Assembly: GCA_027579435.1 (NCBI GenBank)
Contig: JANBPK010000742.1
Span: 61,402 to 125,401, forward strand
Reading direction: 5' to 3'
Length of the DNA: 64,000 nt
Origin: Candolleomyces eurysporus
Taxonomy: Eukaryota; Basidiomycota; Agaricomycetes; Agaricales; Psathyrellaceae
The notes beneath the pieces were generated by a model. That model was not told the DNA's origin and did not search any database. It was given only the letters and a program-made list of their open reading frames with translations. This document shows positions 46,814 through 58,474 of the stretch, piece after piece (the first letter of the stretch is position 1; every line of letters begins with the position of its first letter). Both the position numbers and the translations under genes were made by a program.

Positions 46814-48466
46814 ACTGCAAGCCAGTGGCGCAAGCTTAAGGAACTGGGAGGGGAAGGGCGTCTGCATCGTCTGATTGCAAGCTCTTAAGAGCCCACATGC
46901 GCCCCGAGAAGCCAGCGAATCTTCTCGGAGTGACTGGCCCCAGTCTGTTTGTACGCCCAGTGCGGAGGGCAAATATTACTTGCCATTATTCGATTCGAAC
47001 GCTTCCTTGGGTGAATCGTAGAATCAGNTATTGGTCAGCTAGGAATCCNCTGGAAGTCNAGGTCGAAATGCCGNATTTTTTGGCCGTAAAAGCGCCAATG
47101 GTGCTTTGATTGCGGCGTTTCCGCCCTTCTTCTCCGACTTAGTCATCCAAGGATTCGCTAGATNCAGGAGAATCGCAGGGTTAATACGTATCAACCCCCT
47201 GCCCTTATTTNGCTCGAGAGAAGCTAAAGCATGAGTTTAACGCGTGTAAGGGTTCTGTCAACCGGGTCGGTGAGCAACACAAGGAAATTTTAGTTCTAGA
47301 AATTGTACTAAGCTCTGGTCATTCCACGGAGGCGGGAAACCTTGCGGAAACTTGAAGGACAGGAAGCAACTTCGATGNNAGNNNGNNNTGGTGTGCTTCC
47401 AGCAAAAGTCTGAAAATTGNAGCACCCGCCTCCCCTCGAGCTATCAGTGCTTCGAAGTTACGTTCAGAAAAACGTGAATGTCATTGTGAGTGACTTCGTA
47501 GATTCGAGACCTCGACTCGCTCTCGCCAGGCTGCAACTAGTCAAGCCATGCAGCCACGCATGCATCCTTTATACAATAGATCTTCATCTGGGANCGAAGC
47601 TGTTTCNAGATGATGTTTCACAGTGCCGACACGATCCCTTGTNTGTATCTCAGCGAGGGGTGGGGCTAGCGCTGGCGAGGTGAGCGTNAAAAGGAAAGTG
47701 GCATTCAAAGTTTGATGACGCAATTCCCACCATCAACCAGCCAAGNNTNNCTTTCTCCGACGTCGACTGCCTTCGACACNNTCNGGCCTGGTTGCTGATG
47801 TCGCTCATCACGAAATGGAGAATTAGCGAGTATTTCCCTTCGTCATNCACTCNTTTTCGACAGGATCTGATTCTCTAGACTNTCTCAGNGCGNCTTGCGA
47901 CTGGGAAANCTTCCCCCTGTTGCTCATGAAGTTCTCCATCGTGCTCNACCCCTGTTTTTGGCTGTGCCTCTATATCTCTCTNNATCNCATACTGGTTTAA
48001 AGAAAGGCCTNGAAGTTTGGAATCAGCCATCTATGGCGCACAAGCTGCACANGAACTGGCAACNGAATGTTTCATCAAATCTCAATCTANNTATANNTCA
48101 GCCAGGCTTCTACATGGTAACCACCAGTGCTTGACCCACACAACTCCAATTNCGGCGATCATGAAAGAACCAATAGGAANTTGNTATATTATATTGTGGT
48201 CCCGTTTCGGGCCCTTGTCAAGATGTCATCGAGGGNACAAATCCCTGAATGATGTATCAGAGGCGCGCCGGCGCCATTGGCCAGCCCGGACATATATATT
48301 TGACATCACCTCTGTCGTTGTCCTTCTTCCTCACGAGCACGTTCGTTTCTCTGGCACTCTGGGAGCGCCCTCTTTCTTCTCTCCCCGTCCGCGACGCGGG
48401 TCGTTTCTCCAGATTCCTCGGTTTGCAGCGCGTCTGTGAAGCCTTTCAACATCACCTGGGAGCAAC
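46814..48466. other. N-rich accessory stretch without a supported gene
   Basis: About 1.65 kb with dozens of ambiguous bases, mainly between 47000 and 48250. Only short frames occur on either strand and none carries a known motif. It is flanked by two membrane-protein genes. A TATA-like element near 48292 belongs to the downstream gene. The quality loss may reflect repeat content or heterozygosity. Confidence 0.5.
48292..48300 (+). promoter_or_regulatory. TATA-like element of the 7-TM-like gene
   Basis: The run catatatatt lies about 170 bp upstream of the ATG at 48467, in an otherwise GC-rich stretch with GGCGCGCCGG just before it. Distance is long for a TATA box but acceptable with a 5' UTR. 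Confidence 0.35.
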
Positions 48467-50124
48467 ATGGACCTCGTGGGGCGNGCTGATGCTGGATCCT
48501 TGCAAGGTATTTTCCTCTANTNCGCTTAATGATTGGCATCTGNGTTGGTTTACNGCGAATATAGGATACAAAAGCCCTCACAACATCATCCAGGGAACCT
48601 ACCCCCAGCTATTTCTGTTTCTTATCTTCCACATGTGGGCGTCCCATGTCGGACTTCCACTGCTATTGGCCATCACGGTGTTCTCGAAGCATGTCAAACG
48701 CGACCCAACATTTATCAATCTCTGCGTAGCCTTCATTATCATTGGCATGTATGTCAGAGCCATATTTTGACACTGTTCATCTCTGATANCCCCACCATAG
48801 ATCCTCGAGCCTATTGTGCGTTCGCAAAACTGTTTCCATCTTCATGCGANTGATTTGCTCAGAGTATATGGACNTGCGTTGCGTGGTCCGGAACCACCGC
48901 CGATGCTGTGCCTGCTGCAAGCCTCNCTCNTNTACGGGATGCCCACTNTGTGAGTTACGCTCTCATGTGAGCCNGCGCCAGGTTCTGATNCACAGATCAT
49001 TAAGGACNTCGGGGGCAGCATTTATNCTTGTTGTTCAGGTAATNTTCGATNTTGCAANCNACNGCGCTCTCGCTCAGCCGTTTGNTCCAGATGTTTCTGC
49101 GGATTCGAGCAGCCCATTTTGGAAGATNCTACGAAGACGATGANTACCCTNTNAGGCGATGGNCCGTANGNNCCACTCCTTCTAGCCCGCTTGCAGCAGT
49201 CTAACGGAAATGTGTCTGGGTCAGATGCTAGGTTTCCCNTACGTAGTGTATTTCATTCCCGTGCTCGCAACAGCCGTGGTTCGTCTCTTCCGCCTCTTGT
49301 GTAACGATGGAGGGAATGCTAATNGCAGNGTTATCAGATCGGAGCCAGGAGTCCTGAGNGGGTTAGCCGCAATCGAAGATTCTTTTACTGTTCTCTNGAT
49401 TGCTTGCCTCTGTAAGTACCGTTTCCGCTTCNCTGCTCNNNTATTTGCGATCTGAGAAANCGGGATAGCACAAACGGGATTGCCATATTCAGCTCCATAA
49501 TCCTTCTGGCAACGGTCGTTCTAATAGGTTCGCATAGTTCGACTTCCCAGAGTCAAAATGCTTACNAGGTGATCTAGTTTCGGCAATAGTTTTGCTAGTC
49601 CGCCAACGAAAGGTCAGGTCTCAACTGCGGGTTCCTCTGGACCTCAGCCTTCCTATACGTATCATGGTCTTCGGCTTGTACCTTATCGCCGCTATGGGGT
49701 GGGGTTTCATATCTTCTCAAGGGAAATTTGCAACTGATTATGTCTATCAATATGAATAGTATCAGCCTTCTATCGGTGTGGTCACCNTCCAGCCCGGTAC
49801 CCGACTTGGTGATTGCCAGCGGTAAGCCGGAAACTCTCGGTCCCTTCTACTAGGTGCTAAACGTAATNTACGAATTAGCGGCGACCGTCGTCATCTTGAT
49901 ATTTGGCACACAGAGGGTAGTGCTTCCTCTTTTCCGACCCTATTTCTTCAATTCTCTAACCCGCATGCTCGCAGGATATAATTCGTGTTCTTTGCTTCTG
50001 GAAACGCCGTCGCGTAGTTCCCATTCAGCGGGATGTTGCCATTGTTGATTTGAAGAGTGCTTTCGAAGGAGTCTCTACGGACAATAAGCCGAAGGCTGCC
50101 TATGGTTTGAAACCGGGCGTCTAA
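48467..50124 (+). CDS. multi-pass membrane protein, fungal family of unknown function
   Basis: Exon boundaries are only partly fixed because of N characters. Supported parts: exon 1 from ATG 48467 (MDLVG...AGSLQG); an exon near 48579..48749 with GTYPQLFLFLIFHMWASHVG, LPLLLAITVFSKHVKRDPTF and INLCVAFIIIGI; an exon with GPEPPPMLCLLQASL and YGMPT; MFLRIRAAHFGR; PYVVYFIPVLATAVV; SIILLATVVLIG; VPLDLSLPIRIMVFGLYLIAA; AATVVILIFGTQRDIIRVLC; and a basic C-terminal tail ending at TAA 50122. About seven membrane helices can be counted. This order resembles an agaricomycete family of seven-helix proteins often left as hypothetical; I cannot assign a ligand or transport role. It could be a receptor-like protein. 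With so many ambiguous bases a pseudogene cannot be excluded. Confidence 0.55.
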
Positions 50125-50337
50125 GGAATTTATGGGAGTAGTACAGATATTTGACTCAACTGTCATTATGAGCACAAAATACTATTGAATAGTAGCAATG
50201 TTATGAAGGACAGGGGCATTCGCCAAAACAGGAGGCAGACGCCCATGACAAACAAGGACAAATAACGCCTCAAATTTCCCAAATTCCGAATTCTTTGGTA
50301 CTTCCGTGTTCGCGTGTCCAAGTCAAAAAGTCAAGTC

Positions 50338-51201
50338 ATGGCCGTAAGTCGTTCTCTATTCTCCAGCTCACACAGAAATGCTCAATAGTTACCGTTCATC
50401 TTCAGAGTCGTTGCTCTGCTGCTCTCCGTGTTCTCTCCCGACCTCCCGTCGTCGCTCGGTGCGTTCACTCCCGCGTTTTGCGCGACAGCACATAGAAGCT
50501 AATCCGGGTTCTTTCGTTCCGCTTGACCAGGTGTTCGAGAACAACATACGGTGTCCGACGATGGGCTTCCACTGAAGCAGCACCCTCAACATCCTCCGCA
50601 CCCCCACCGCCCGCCACCTCAAACGACCCCGTCATTTCGCGAATTGTCGACGACATTTCCGGACTGACTTTGCTGCAGGCAGCGGACCTGGTGACGCAGC
50701 TGAAGGTCAGGCACACCTACGAATGCCACATGGGACGTTTACTGAGACTTTGGCTTTCTAGACGCGACTGAACATTCAGGAAATTGCTATGCCAGCAGCG
50801 TCGGCGGCGCCAGCTGCTGCCGCTGCCCCGGCTTCTGACGAACCTGCCGCGGTGAGTCGGAATTGCTTCTAATAGTCCAACGCGCTTTTGCTTAACACCA
50901 GCACAGGAGAAGCCAAAGGAGAAGACCGTCTTCAACGTCATGCTCGAGGCGTTCGACGCCGCCTCCAAACCCAAGGTCATCCGTGAAGTCAAGGCCTTGA
51001 TTCCCAACCTGACCCTCATTGAGGTACGACTCTTCCGCGGTTCTACTCTCGTATTAGCAGGCTAACTCTTCCCGTTCGCTGCAGGCCAAGAAGTTTGTTG
51101 AATCGCTACCAAAAGTCTTGAAGGAGAACCTCTCCAAGGAAGACGCAGAGAAGCTGAAGGCGACGTTCGACGGCATCGGCGCTACGGTGAAGCTCGACTA
51201 G
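50338..51201 (+). CDS. MRPL12: mitochondrial ribosomal protein bL12m
   Basis: Exons 50338..50343, 50406..50458, 50531..50705, 50762..50851, 50907..51023, 51085..51201; 185 aa. The first 40 residues form a basic mitochondrial targeting sequence (MASRCSAALRVLSRPPVVAR). The N-terminal dimerisation segment is IVDDISGLTLLQAADLVTQL, the hinge is Ala/Pro-rich (PAASAAPAAAAAPASDE), and the C-terminal factor-binding domain reads EKTVFNVMLEAFDAASKPKV, IREVKALIPNLTLIEAKKFV and GATVKLD. This is the L7/L12 stalk protein that recruits translation GTPases to the mitochondrial ribosome. The first coding exon is only 6 nt (Met-Ala); the splice choice gives a smooth presequence and correct phase in all six exons. 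Confidence 0.93.
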
Positions 51202-51399
51202 ATAGACATCCTCTTCACCCGCTATCCTAATACTCGCTTGCTCCATAATATTACCATTATAATTTCAAAAGAAAGAAGAGAACGAACGATACATGGTGAG
51301 AGTAAGCATGCAGGGAAAGTGTACAATGGAGTTCGATACGATGCGACGAATGCGACGGAAGAATAACAAAATAAAAGAGATGATGACTCAACCTGGAGC

Positions 51400-54205
51400 T
51401 CAATCTTCCGACAAGTAACGGTATTCGAAGCGGAAGTCACCCTTCTTGCGTTGGCACCATGATCCTTCCCAGTCAAAGTAGACATACACGCCCTGTTCGT
51501 AATCCTCAGTGATAGCCTGCGGTTCCGAGTGTCGCTGGAACCATGTCAAATACTTGACGTGGAAGCGCCATGACTGTCGCTTTAACTCCTTGGCAGCGAG
51601 ATATTGTTGATATGTTCCAGGGAGATAGTAGAAGATGTAGAACAACGTCTCCACGTCCAGCTGGGAAAAGATGGCAGGCGAGGCGAGCGTGGGGTGAGGC
51701 TGCTGGGGGTAGTACGCAGGGGTTGGATAGGGATTGCGTGGCACATAGTACTTGGGCCTGGGTATCACAAGTTGAATAAGAAAGTGGAGAAAAGAATAGG
51801 AAGACGCCTACTTGTCAGTGTCTTGGGGCTGCGGTACATTGATGTGACCACCTTCCAACATCTTGTGAACTTGGTCCAAATTGCTCACACGAAGAGCTGT
51901 GTGTTCCAGTCAGCCGAAAATCGTAGTTGGGTGCGAGCTCAAACTCCCAAACTTACCCTTCTGCTTCACGTTCTCAAAGGACACCACGAGATCAGACAAC
52001 GAGCCAGGGAAGGCGGAGGAAGGCGTTCGCGTGGGTGCACCTGGCTGCTGGGTGGAAGGAGGTCGCTGTCCACCGATGACTTGTGGGGCAGGTGCGGTCC
52101 CTATTTGCTCGTTCAGTGGGATCTTGACGCCAGGAGGGAAAGCAGGTGTTTGTTGCTGGGAAGGCGCAGCAAGTGTTGGGACTGGTGGCTTGACCACAGC
52201 AGCAGCACTTGGGACCGCTTGTTGGATCTGCTGCGGCAGAGGTGACGGAGCTGGTTGGGGAACGGGTTCCTCTCTAGCTTGCTGTTCTGGTACGCTGGGC
52301 TGTGTGGGGTAAGCATCCGAATTGACACTATCAGATCGGTTATCCTCTTGAAAATGGATAGAATCGCACCTGGGTTGCAACTGGTTGCGCAGAAACCACA
52401 GGGGAGGGGGCAGAGACCGAAGAACCTGCTCATACGTTGGTATTTCCATACGATATTTGAATAGAAAAAGAATACCTTTTCTGCTCGAGGTCGTCCGCTG
52501 AGGCGAGCCTGTCAAGCCTACAGACAGAATTGGTATTTTTGTTTTCTTAAAATGCAGCAGAGACTTACCTTCGGAAGGCTGGGATATAGAGGCTGCTGAA
52601 GAAACCACGGGACTGGTGACGGACGCTTGTGTTAAGCTTGGTGAAGGCGCTACATGCTCTTGCAATGGGACTGAGGGAGGTATTGAGGATACTGGAGTAT
52701 GAGCGATGGCCTGTGCTACCGAAGGTGTTACTGGTGTTACTGGTACTGCTGAACTTGCTGATGAACTTGAAGGGTTCGCGTTGACGGCAGCGGCAGCGGC
52801 AGCAGCATAGCGAATGGGTGGTAGCACTGTAGGTGCTGGTGGACGAGTTGCAGGCTGCTGTGGAAGATTTGCCTTCAAAACACTGGACATGGGTTGTTGC
52901 GCGAAACTGAGATTTGGGGGTGGTTTCGCTGGAATAATTTAAATCATGAGCATGCCAAACACCCACAGGGGAGGTATACTGACTGTCAACAGAATGTTCT
53001 TGCATAAAAGGTCAGCATATGTGTATTTCGGAGCATGAAGTGACCTACTCCGTGCCGCTAAAGAAACACCAGCCTTCTTGAGTATTGGACTATCATCTCG
53101 TTTGTGGCTCGGCGTGATGTCCTCATCGTGCTTCTTCGCAGTCTTAGGGGGTGGGATGTCTGCACGGCGTCAATATCGATTCCCAAAAACAGTTTGTTGA
53201 TAGATTACCTTCGCTGGCCTCATCTGAGCTGTCGGTGTCGTCGTCTTCAGGAGCGAAACCAAACTCTCCTTCAACTTCGTCGAGGTTCAGATCTTCATAA
53301 ATTCCCTCGTCCTCTTCAAATTCGTCCTCCTAATGCAACCGTCAACTCGAAGGAAGGGTACCGAACGGAGTTGAACGAACCGTGTTGCTTGTGACGAAGT
53401 ATTGAACATCCTCCCGCAGGCCGTTCACTTTGTCGGCGGTTATGGAGCCATTGTTCGTTAGTCGAAGGATGAGTTCGAGTCGGTTGATGTGCCACTTTCT
53501 CCGTTCATTAAGTCCCTCGAGCGTTTCTAGTCGTTCAGCAGCAGCAGCGCCACCTTTGTTCTTCTTCTTCGTCGAGCCTTGTAGAGCTTCCACCTCCGCC
53601 TCCGTCGACTCCACTTGCATCTGCAGTTCTTCAACTTGCTGCTGCAGCCACTGCATTGCATCTTCTTTCTCCTGTTCCTTGGGATCCAGCCTTGTGGCTT
53701 GAATGAGACCTTCTTTAGAGAATGCCTTTGTTTTCATTTCTTTCTCGCATGCCTTGAACTTTTCCATTTGCTAAAAGTGAGAGAAAGTAAGTGAATGGAT
53801 ATGCGGAATACATTCCCCGACGGCGATGACGCGTAGGGAGTTGCATAACAGATGGGCCGGATGGGTTGGAGAGAAGAGAAGAAGAAATTGGCCTCACTGT
53901 CTCGATGAGTCTCCGGTTCTCGAGCAGCGACGACTTGTCCTTAATGTCATTGCTAGCCACCCAGGTCTTGATTTGATCTCGGAGACGCTGCAGCTTTTTT
54001 ATCTGAGTCTTCAGATCAAGCTCCTGCTTCTCTTTCTGCGTCTGGTTTGTGGATGCCTGCATCTTGTCGTAGATATTCTCGAAAAGCTCAACGCCCTCGG
54101 ACACCTTCTTGAGGGTTCGGTCGATTTCACCTGGAACATGACGGTATAAGGGAATGTGGTTTTGCTGCGATTTTATTGCTCACTTTGCAGTTTTCTGGCC
54201 GCCAT
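51400..54205 (-). CDS. NOT3: CCR4-NOT complex subunit NOT3/NOT5
   Basis: Twelve exons: 54184..54205, 53898..54130, 53381..53770, 53209..53329, 53049..53159, 52984..52998, 52569..52928, 52476..52517, 52370..52425, 51957..52299, 51812..51896, 51400..51757; 711 aa. Residues 1-230 are the Not3 N-terminal coiled coil: [40 protein letters not shown], and [20 protein letters not shown]. An acidic patch ([13 protein letters not shown]) and a Pro/Ser/Ala-rich middle follow. The C-terminal NOT box is [50 protein letters not shown], then [18 protein letters not shown]. The complex deadenylates mRNA and represses translation. A 15-nt exon joins the acidic and disordered parts. The tract of eight Ala (about 52785..52810) is coded by GCN repeats. 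Fungi encode Not3 and Not5; which one this is was not determined. Confidence 0.95.
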
Positions 54206-54261
54206 GATGGAATGCGCTGGGGTATTAGGAGCGATGGAAAGGTGTACAACAGGGTTATTCC

Positions 54262-55440
54262 GCTACGCTTTGTCCGTGTTAGATTTCAAAGGTGCTGACG
54301 CAATCAATCCGGGAGGACCTACAGCATCCCCCAAGAAAAGGAAGATTGCCGTCAAATAAGGACAGATGCGCTCTCTTTCGTCTCTATTTCTGTTTCTGAC
54401 GACCTGTACTTTACGATCTCCCTGAACGACGTCCCTCAGAAAGTCGCTCAACGGAAACAAGGATTCCTCCTCCGAGCTCCAGATATCTACACCGTTGCCC
54501 GATCCAGTCTCTGCATGCCGGGACTAGCTAAGGACGTCGATGATGCTTTAACCTCCACTCGTAGGGAAGAACCCGGTGAATATGGTCACGACCTATGTGT
54601 TCTGCCCAAGTCCGGGGGTTGCTATGCTCTCGAACACAACAACATTCGCCAATTCTTCGCACTTAAACCGGGAGACGTGGAAAAAGAGATTGAACCTCCC
54701 GTTGAGGAGATGGCCGCTCTTGGTAGAGACAATTATCCGGACAACGACGGCATCCGTGCTGGCGAGGAATATGTCAATGATGTCAACGACCAGCTTTGCC
54801 GGGTGGGCTTGAAAGACAACAGCAGCAGGGACGGATCTGAACACGGGGACAAAGGCTATGCATCGCCCATCGACAGGGAATTCTACAGCCGGCCTAGCGA
54901 CAAGTGCGATTCCCAGCTGTCGAGAAAAGAATGCTGCCTTCCCATGCATATTCATGCCGACCATCCATGGGCAGGTTCGACCGCCACTTTCCACACTCAA
55001 CACTCGACGACAACCCTTGGACAGTCCCGTTCGCAATCTCTTCATGAAGGGCGCGATCCTTTCCCCCGAACTGCGTTTCCGAAATTGCAGATTTATGATC
55101 GTATAGCGGACGATCTAATCGCAATTCGAGTACACCCAAAGGTGTCACACTCTGAACTGGTGGACAAGGTCGTTCAGTCTGGGCTTCGTTCAGAAATTAG
55201 AGTTCTCAAGTATCGAGACTGCACGACAAACACTCTAATCAGTTTGAACACGGACGAGGAGCTGCAGACATGGATGCAAGGGACAGAGAAGCGTGTGCTT
55301 TATGCGGAATGAGGGACCATCGCCTTCCACTTTCTCATTTTCACGCTGAAACGGTCAATAGTGTGGTATCTGTCGCCCTTTTCTCCCTTGTTGCATGGGT
55401 TTGGACTCTTCCGGTGTGATACACAAAGGCACGGTATAAT
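54262..55440 (+). repeat. truncated tandem copy of the BEM1 locus (copy 1)
   Basis: Bases 54262-54325 resemble 55479-55545 (gctacgctttgtccgtgttag against gctactatttgtccgtgtttg). Bases 54395-54500 resemble the BEM1 5' UTR and first 97 coding bases (55790-55917). From about 54512 the copy jumps to the BEM1 position 56960 and then runs into the 3' UTR (55313-55440 against 57958-58210). The copy therefore lost about 210 bp of promoter and about 1040 bp of coding sequence containing both SH3 domains and most of the PX domain. It sits in the 5' region of NOT3. Confidence 0.85.
54515..55312 (+). pseudogene. BEM1 partial duplicate with intact PB1-type ORF
   Basis: A 265-codon frame from ATG to TGA, without introns, that matches BEM1 from its MPGPAKDVDDAL segment to the end. 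The last 80 residues keep a complete PB1 domain (LQIYDRIADDLIAIRVHPKV, EIRVLKYRDCTTNTL, LNTDEELQTWMQGTEK). Relative to the parent it has an in-frame gap of about 60 residues in the Ser/Asn-rich linker, and many substitutions. The ATG of the parent is changed in the upstream part (AACGACG against AAAATGAAG), so translation could only begin at the internal ATG. It could be a decaying copy or a short PB1 protein able to compete for Cdc24. The preserved frame over 265 codons argues for at least recent origin or selection. Confidence 0.75.
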
Positions 55441-55483
55441 TTAGAGAGTAAATTAGGGCTCGCAAATGGAGGCCTCAGCGCTA

Positions 55484-55819
55484 CTATTTGTCCGTGTTTG
55501 ATCCCAAAGATGCTGACATAATCAACCGAGAAGAACCGCCCATGAGTTCAAACCGAATAGACTTGAAAGTTGCGAGGGAAAAAGAGGCCAGGATGGGGGC
55601 GACAAACTGACACGAGCAGTGTATCCATAGATTCAATCAGACCTGAGTGAACGGCCAAAGCTGTTATGAGTCCCAATGGCAACGGGAGGGACCTAATTTT
55701 GGCTAATTGTTTGATGAAAATGCACGTGGGAGAGATAAGTTGGAGGCCAATGCTCCTGGTCTGCGCCTGCCTTCGTCTTTATTTCTATTTCTTACGACCT
55801 ACTTTACGATCTCTCTAAA
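55484..55819 (+). promoter_or_regulatory. BEM1 promoter region (copy 2 of the duplicated 5' sequence)
   Basis: Start of the complete unit of the duplication. The part 55484-55545 has its counterpart at 54262, while 55546-55755 is missing from the shortened copy. No TATA box was evident. The pyrimidine-rich stretch cgtctttatttctatttctt just before the ATG is kept in both copies. Confidence 0.5.
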
Positions 55820-57957
55820 ATGAAGTCCCTCAGAAAGTCGCTAAACGGAAACAAGGATTCCTCCAAGCTCCAGATATCCACACCACTCCCTATCCCGACG
55901 ACTGTCTCTAAGCCCTCCTCCGCCATCCTTCCCCCCCNAGAAGGTCATTCGCGCCCTCACCACCTACAAGTCCCAGGCGCCCCAGGAGCTCTCCTTCTCA
56001 AAGGGCGACTTCTTCTACGTCCTCAAGGATACAGAAAACTCGCCCTGGTATGAAGCCCACAACCCAGTCACTGGCTCCCGAGGCATTGTCCCTCGTGCCA
56101 TGTTTGAGGAGTTTTCCAAAAATGCCATGCCGTACGTCTGTGCCTTTCCAGCCTCCCTTCCTCTCCTCACGTTTCTGTCCAATAGCAACCGTGCGTCGCA
56201 ATTTGGATCCAGCGTCGCCTCCCCTCCCCTCAGATCAGCCTCCTCCGCCGGCCATGGACGCGGCCACGGCCACGGTGCCCAAGCCTCCTCCCCCCTTCCA
56301 AAGACACAGGTATACTATGCCATTGTCGTGCATGATTTTATCGCAGAGCGCCCCGACGAGCTGGATGCGAAGCGCGGGGACGCTGTCACTGTCGTCGCCC
56401 AATCAAATCGTGAATGGTTCGTCGCCAAACCCATTGGAAGACTCGGTCGCCCCGGCCTCATTCCTGTCTCATTCGTCGAGATCCATGATCCAGCAACCGG
56501 AAAGCCTCTCGCTGATGTCGATGCCCTGATAGATCGGGGTGATTTACCAAAGGTGGAAGAGTGGAAGCGCGCCATGCTTACCTACAAGCAGAACAGCATC
56601 TCCTTGGGAGTCATCGACCCCCCATCGCGCGGCTCGTTGCCCGACAACCCTTACGGTCAACAAGAGGCACCCCCGCCGATACCCGACCTGGGCCGACCTC
56701 CTACCCCCGAGTGCCTTCCGGAAGGCATACTGCTTTCTGCGGATGTCGTCTCGTTCCATTATGAGATGGATGAGTACTGGTTCCGCCTAGACGCAATCTT
56801 CCAGCCCTACGGCCCTCCTGGCCAAAACCGTCTTCCCCCNGGCGAAACAACTCATCTTGTTCCGCGTTTACAATGATTTCTATGACTTCCAAGTCTCTCT
56901 CCTGAATACCTTCCCGCGCGAGGCTGGAAGAGAACCGCCCCATCCCCGCACTTTGCCGTACATGCCGGGACCAGCAAAGGATGTTGACGATGCCTTAACA
57001 GCAACTCGTAGGCAAGAGCTCGACGAATACATTCACGGCCTATGTGCTCTCGGCAAGTCCGGGGGTCGCTACCTTCTCGAGCACAACACCATTCGCCAAT
57101 TCCTCGCACTTAAACCGGGAGACGTGGAAAACGAGATTGACCCTCGCGTTCAGGAGATTGAAGCCCTTCTTGGTGGTGGAGATAATTATCCGGAGGAAGA
57201 CGACATCTACGCTGGCGAGGAATATGTCAATGATGTCAACGACCAGCTTGGCCGAGTGAATTTGAAGGACAACCGTCGCAGCGACGGGTCTGAATACGAA
57301 GACGAAGGCTACGCACCTTCACCACAACAACGGTTCATCGACAGGCATCCCTATGGCCAACCTAACGACAAGTACGATCGCCAGCTGTCGAGAGAAGAAA
57401 ACCTTCGCATGCAGGCTCATGCCAACCATTCAAGGGCTGGTTCGACCGCATCCTTCCACACTCAACACTCGACGACAACCTTTGGACAGTCCCGTCCGCA
57501 CTCTCCTCATAAAGAACGCAATCCTTCTCCCACACCCCCTCGCAACAGCGAGCATGCCAATGGTCAGAGTCGATGGGCTGACAACACCAGCTATAATGGT
57601 GCCGCTCCTTCGACATCTTCTTTCCGTTCTTCGAACTCCTCGAGATCGCGTTCGCACTCAAATGCTACCGCCAATAATAACCTGAACACTCCTCCAATCT
57701 CCGCTGCCAATCCACAAACTGCGTTTGTGAAGATCAAGATTTTTGATCGTATAGCGGACGATTTAATCGCAATTCGAGTACATCCAAAGGTGTCACACTC
57801 CGAACTGATGGAAAAGGTCACGTCTCGGCTTGGTTCAGAAATCAAAGTGCTCAAGTATCGAGACAGCACGACAAACACTTTTGTTGGTTTGGACACGGAC
57901 GAGGAGTTGCGATCATGGATGGAGGGAACAGATAAGCATGTTCTTTATGCGGATTGA
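55820..57957 (+). CDS. BEM1: polarity scaffold BEM1/Scd2 (SH3-SH3-PX-PB1)
   Basis: Exons 55820..56131 and 56186..57957; 693 aa when N at 55938 and 56840 are dropped. SH3-1 covers about residues 41-97 (ALTTYKSQAPQELSFSKGDF, ending GIVPRAMFEEF). SH3-2 covers about 147-206 (YYAIVVHDFIAERPDELDAK, then GLIPVSFVEIHD). The PX domain is about 285-415 (KQLILFRVYNDFYDFQVSLL, then RTLPYMPGPAKDVDDALTAT). A Ser-rich linker follows, and the PB1 domain fills the last 80 residues (FVKIKIFDRIADDLIAIRVH, then LDTDEELRSWMEGTDKHVLY). The scaffold links Cdc24, Cdc42 and PAK kinase at sites of polarised growth. Both N characters stand at C runs and their removal restores the SH3 and PX frames. The gene is preceded by a truncated tandem copy. 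Confidence 0.95.
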
Positions 57958-58474
57958 GCGACCACCACCTTCCAATCTCGTCTTTCTTATTTTTTTACGT
58001 TGCGCTTCGATCTTCTATCTCAGACACTCTCATTTTTCGTGATTTGATTAGACATTCCTCATTCTGTATGACAACTGGTGTACTCTATGTATTTTGATCG
58101 GTCTAAGCCCTCTGAAGCGGTCAGTGGCGTAGTATCTGTAGCCCTTTTCTCTCTCTCCAGATTTTATTGACATTTGTTGGATGAGTTTAGGACTCTTCCC
58201 GTGTGATAGTAGTTTTGTAGTATTCCCTGCTCCCACCCATCTTTCACTTTCATTTGCATTGGATATCACTGCATCGTTGTAATTTATATATATATCATTA
58301 ATGCTGCGACCAATCCAAAGCTTGAAGCGACTGAGCGTGTCGTGAGTTCAACCAAGCACTAGCCGGCTGCAATCCTCCGGGACAAAACCGTTGAGAACAA
58401 ACAAAGTCAAACACAACGGCTGAACGAGGAATTGAGACTCGGCGACGAGCAACTCACTTGCAACGCGACCTACC
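57958..58474. other. intergenic region BEM1 / NDUFA12
   Basis: About 517 bp with the BEM1 3' UTR, partly repeated in the truncated copy (58105-58210 against 55355-55430), and the NDUFA12 promoter. AT-rich around 58280-58300 (tatatatatcattaat). No further feature. Confidence 0.5.

Noticed and set aside
54515..55312. Reading the BEM1 copy as a processed retrocopy
   Set aside because: The copied coding part is intronless in the parent as well, and promoter sequence is included, which fits DNA-level tandem duplication.
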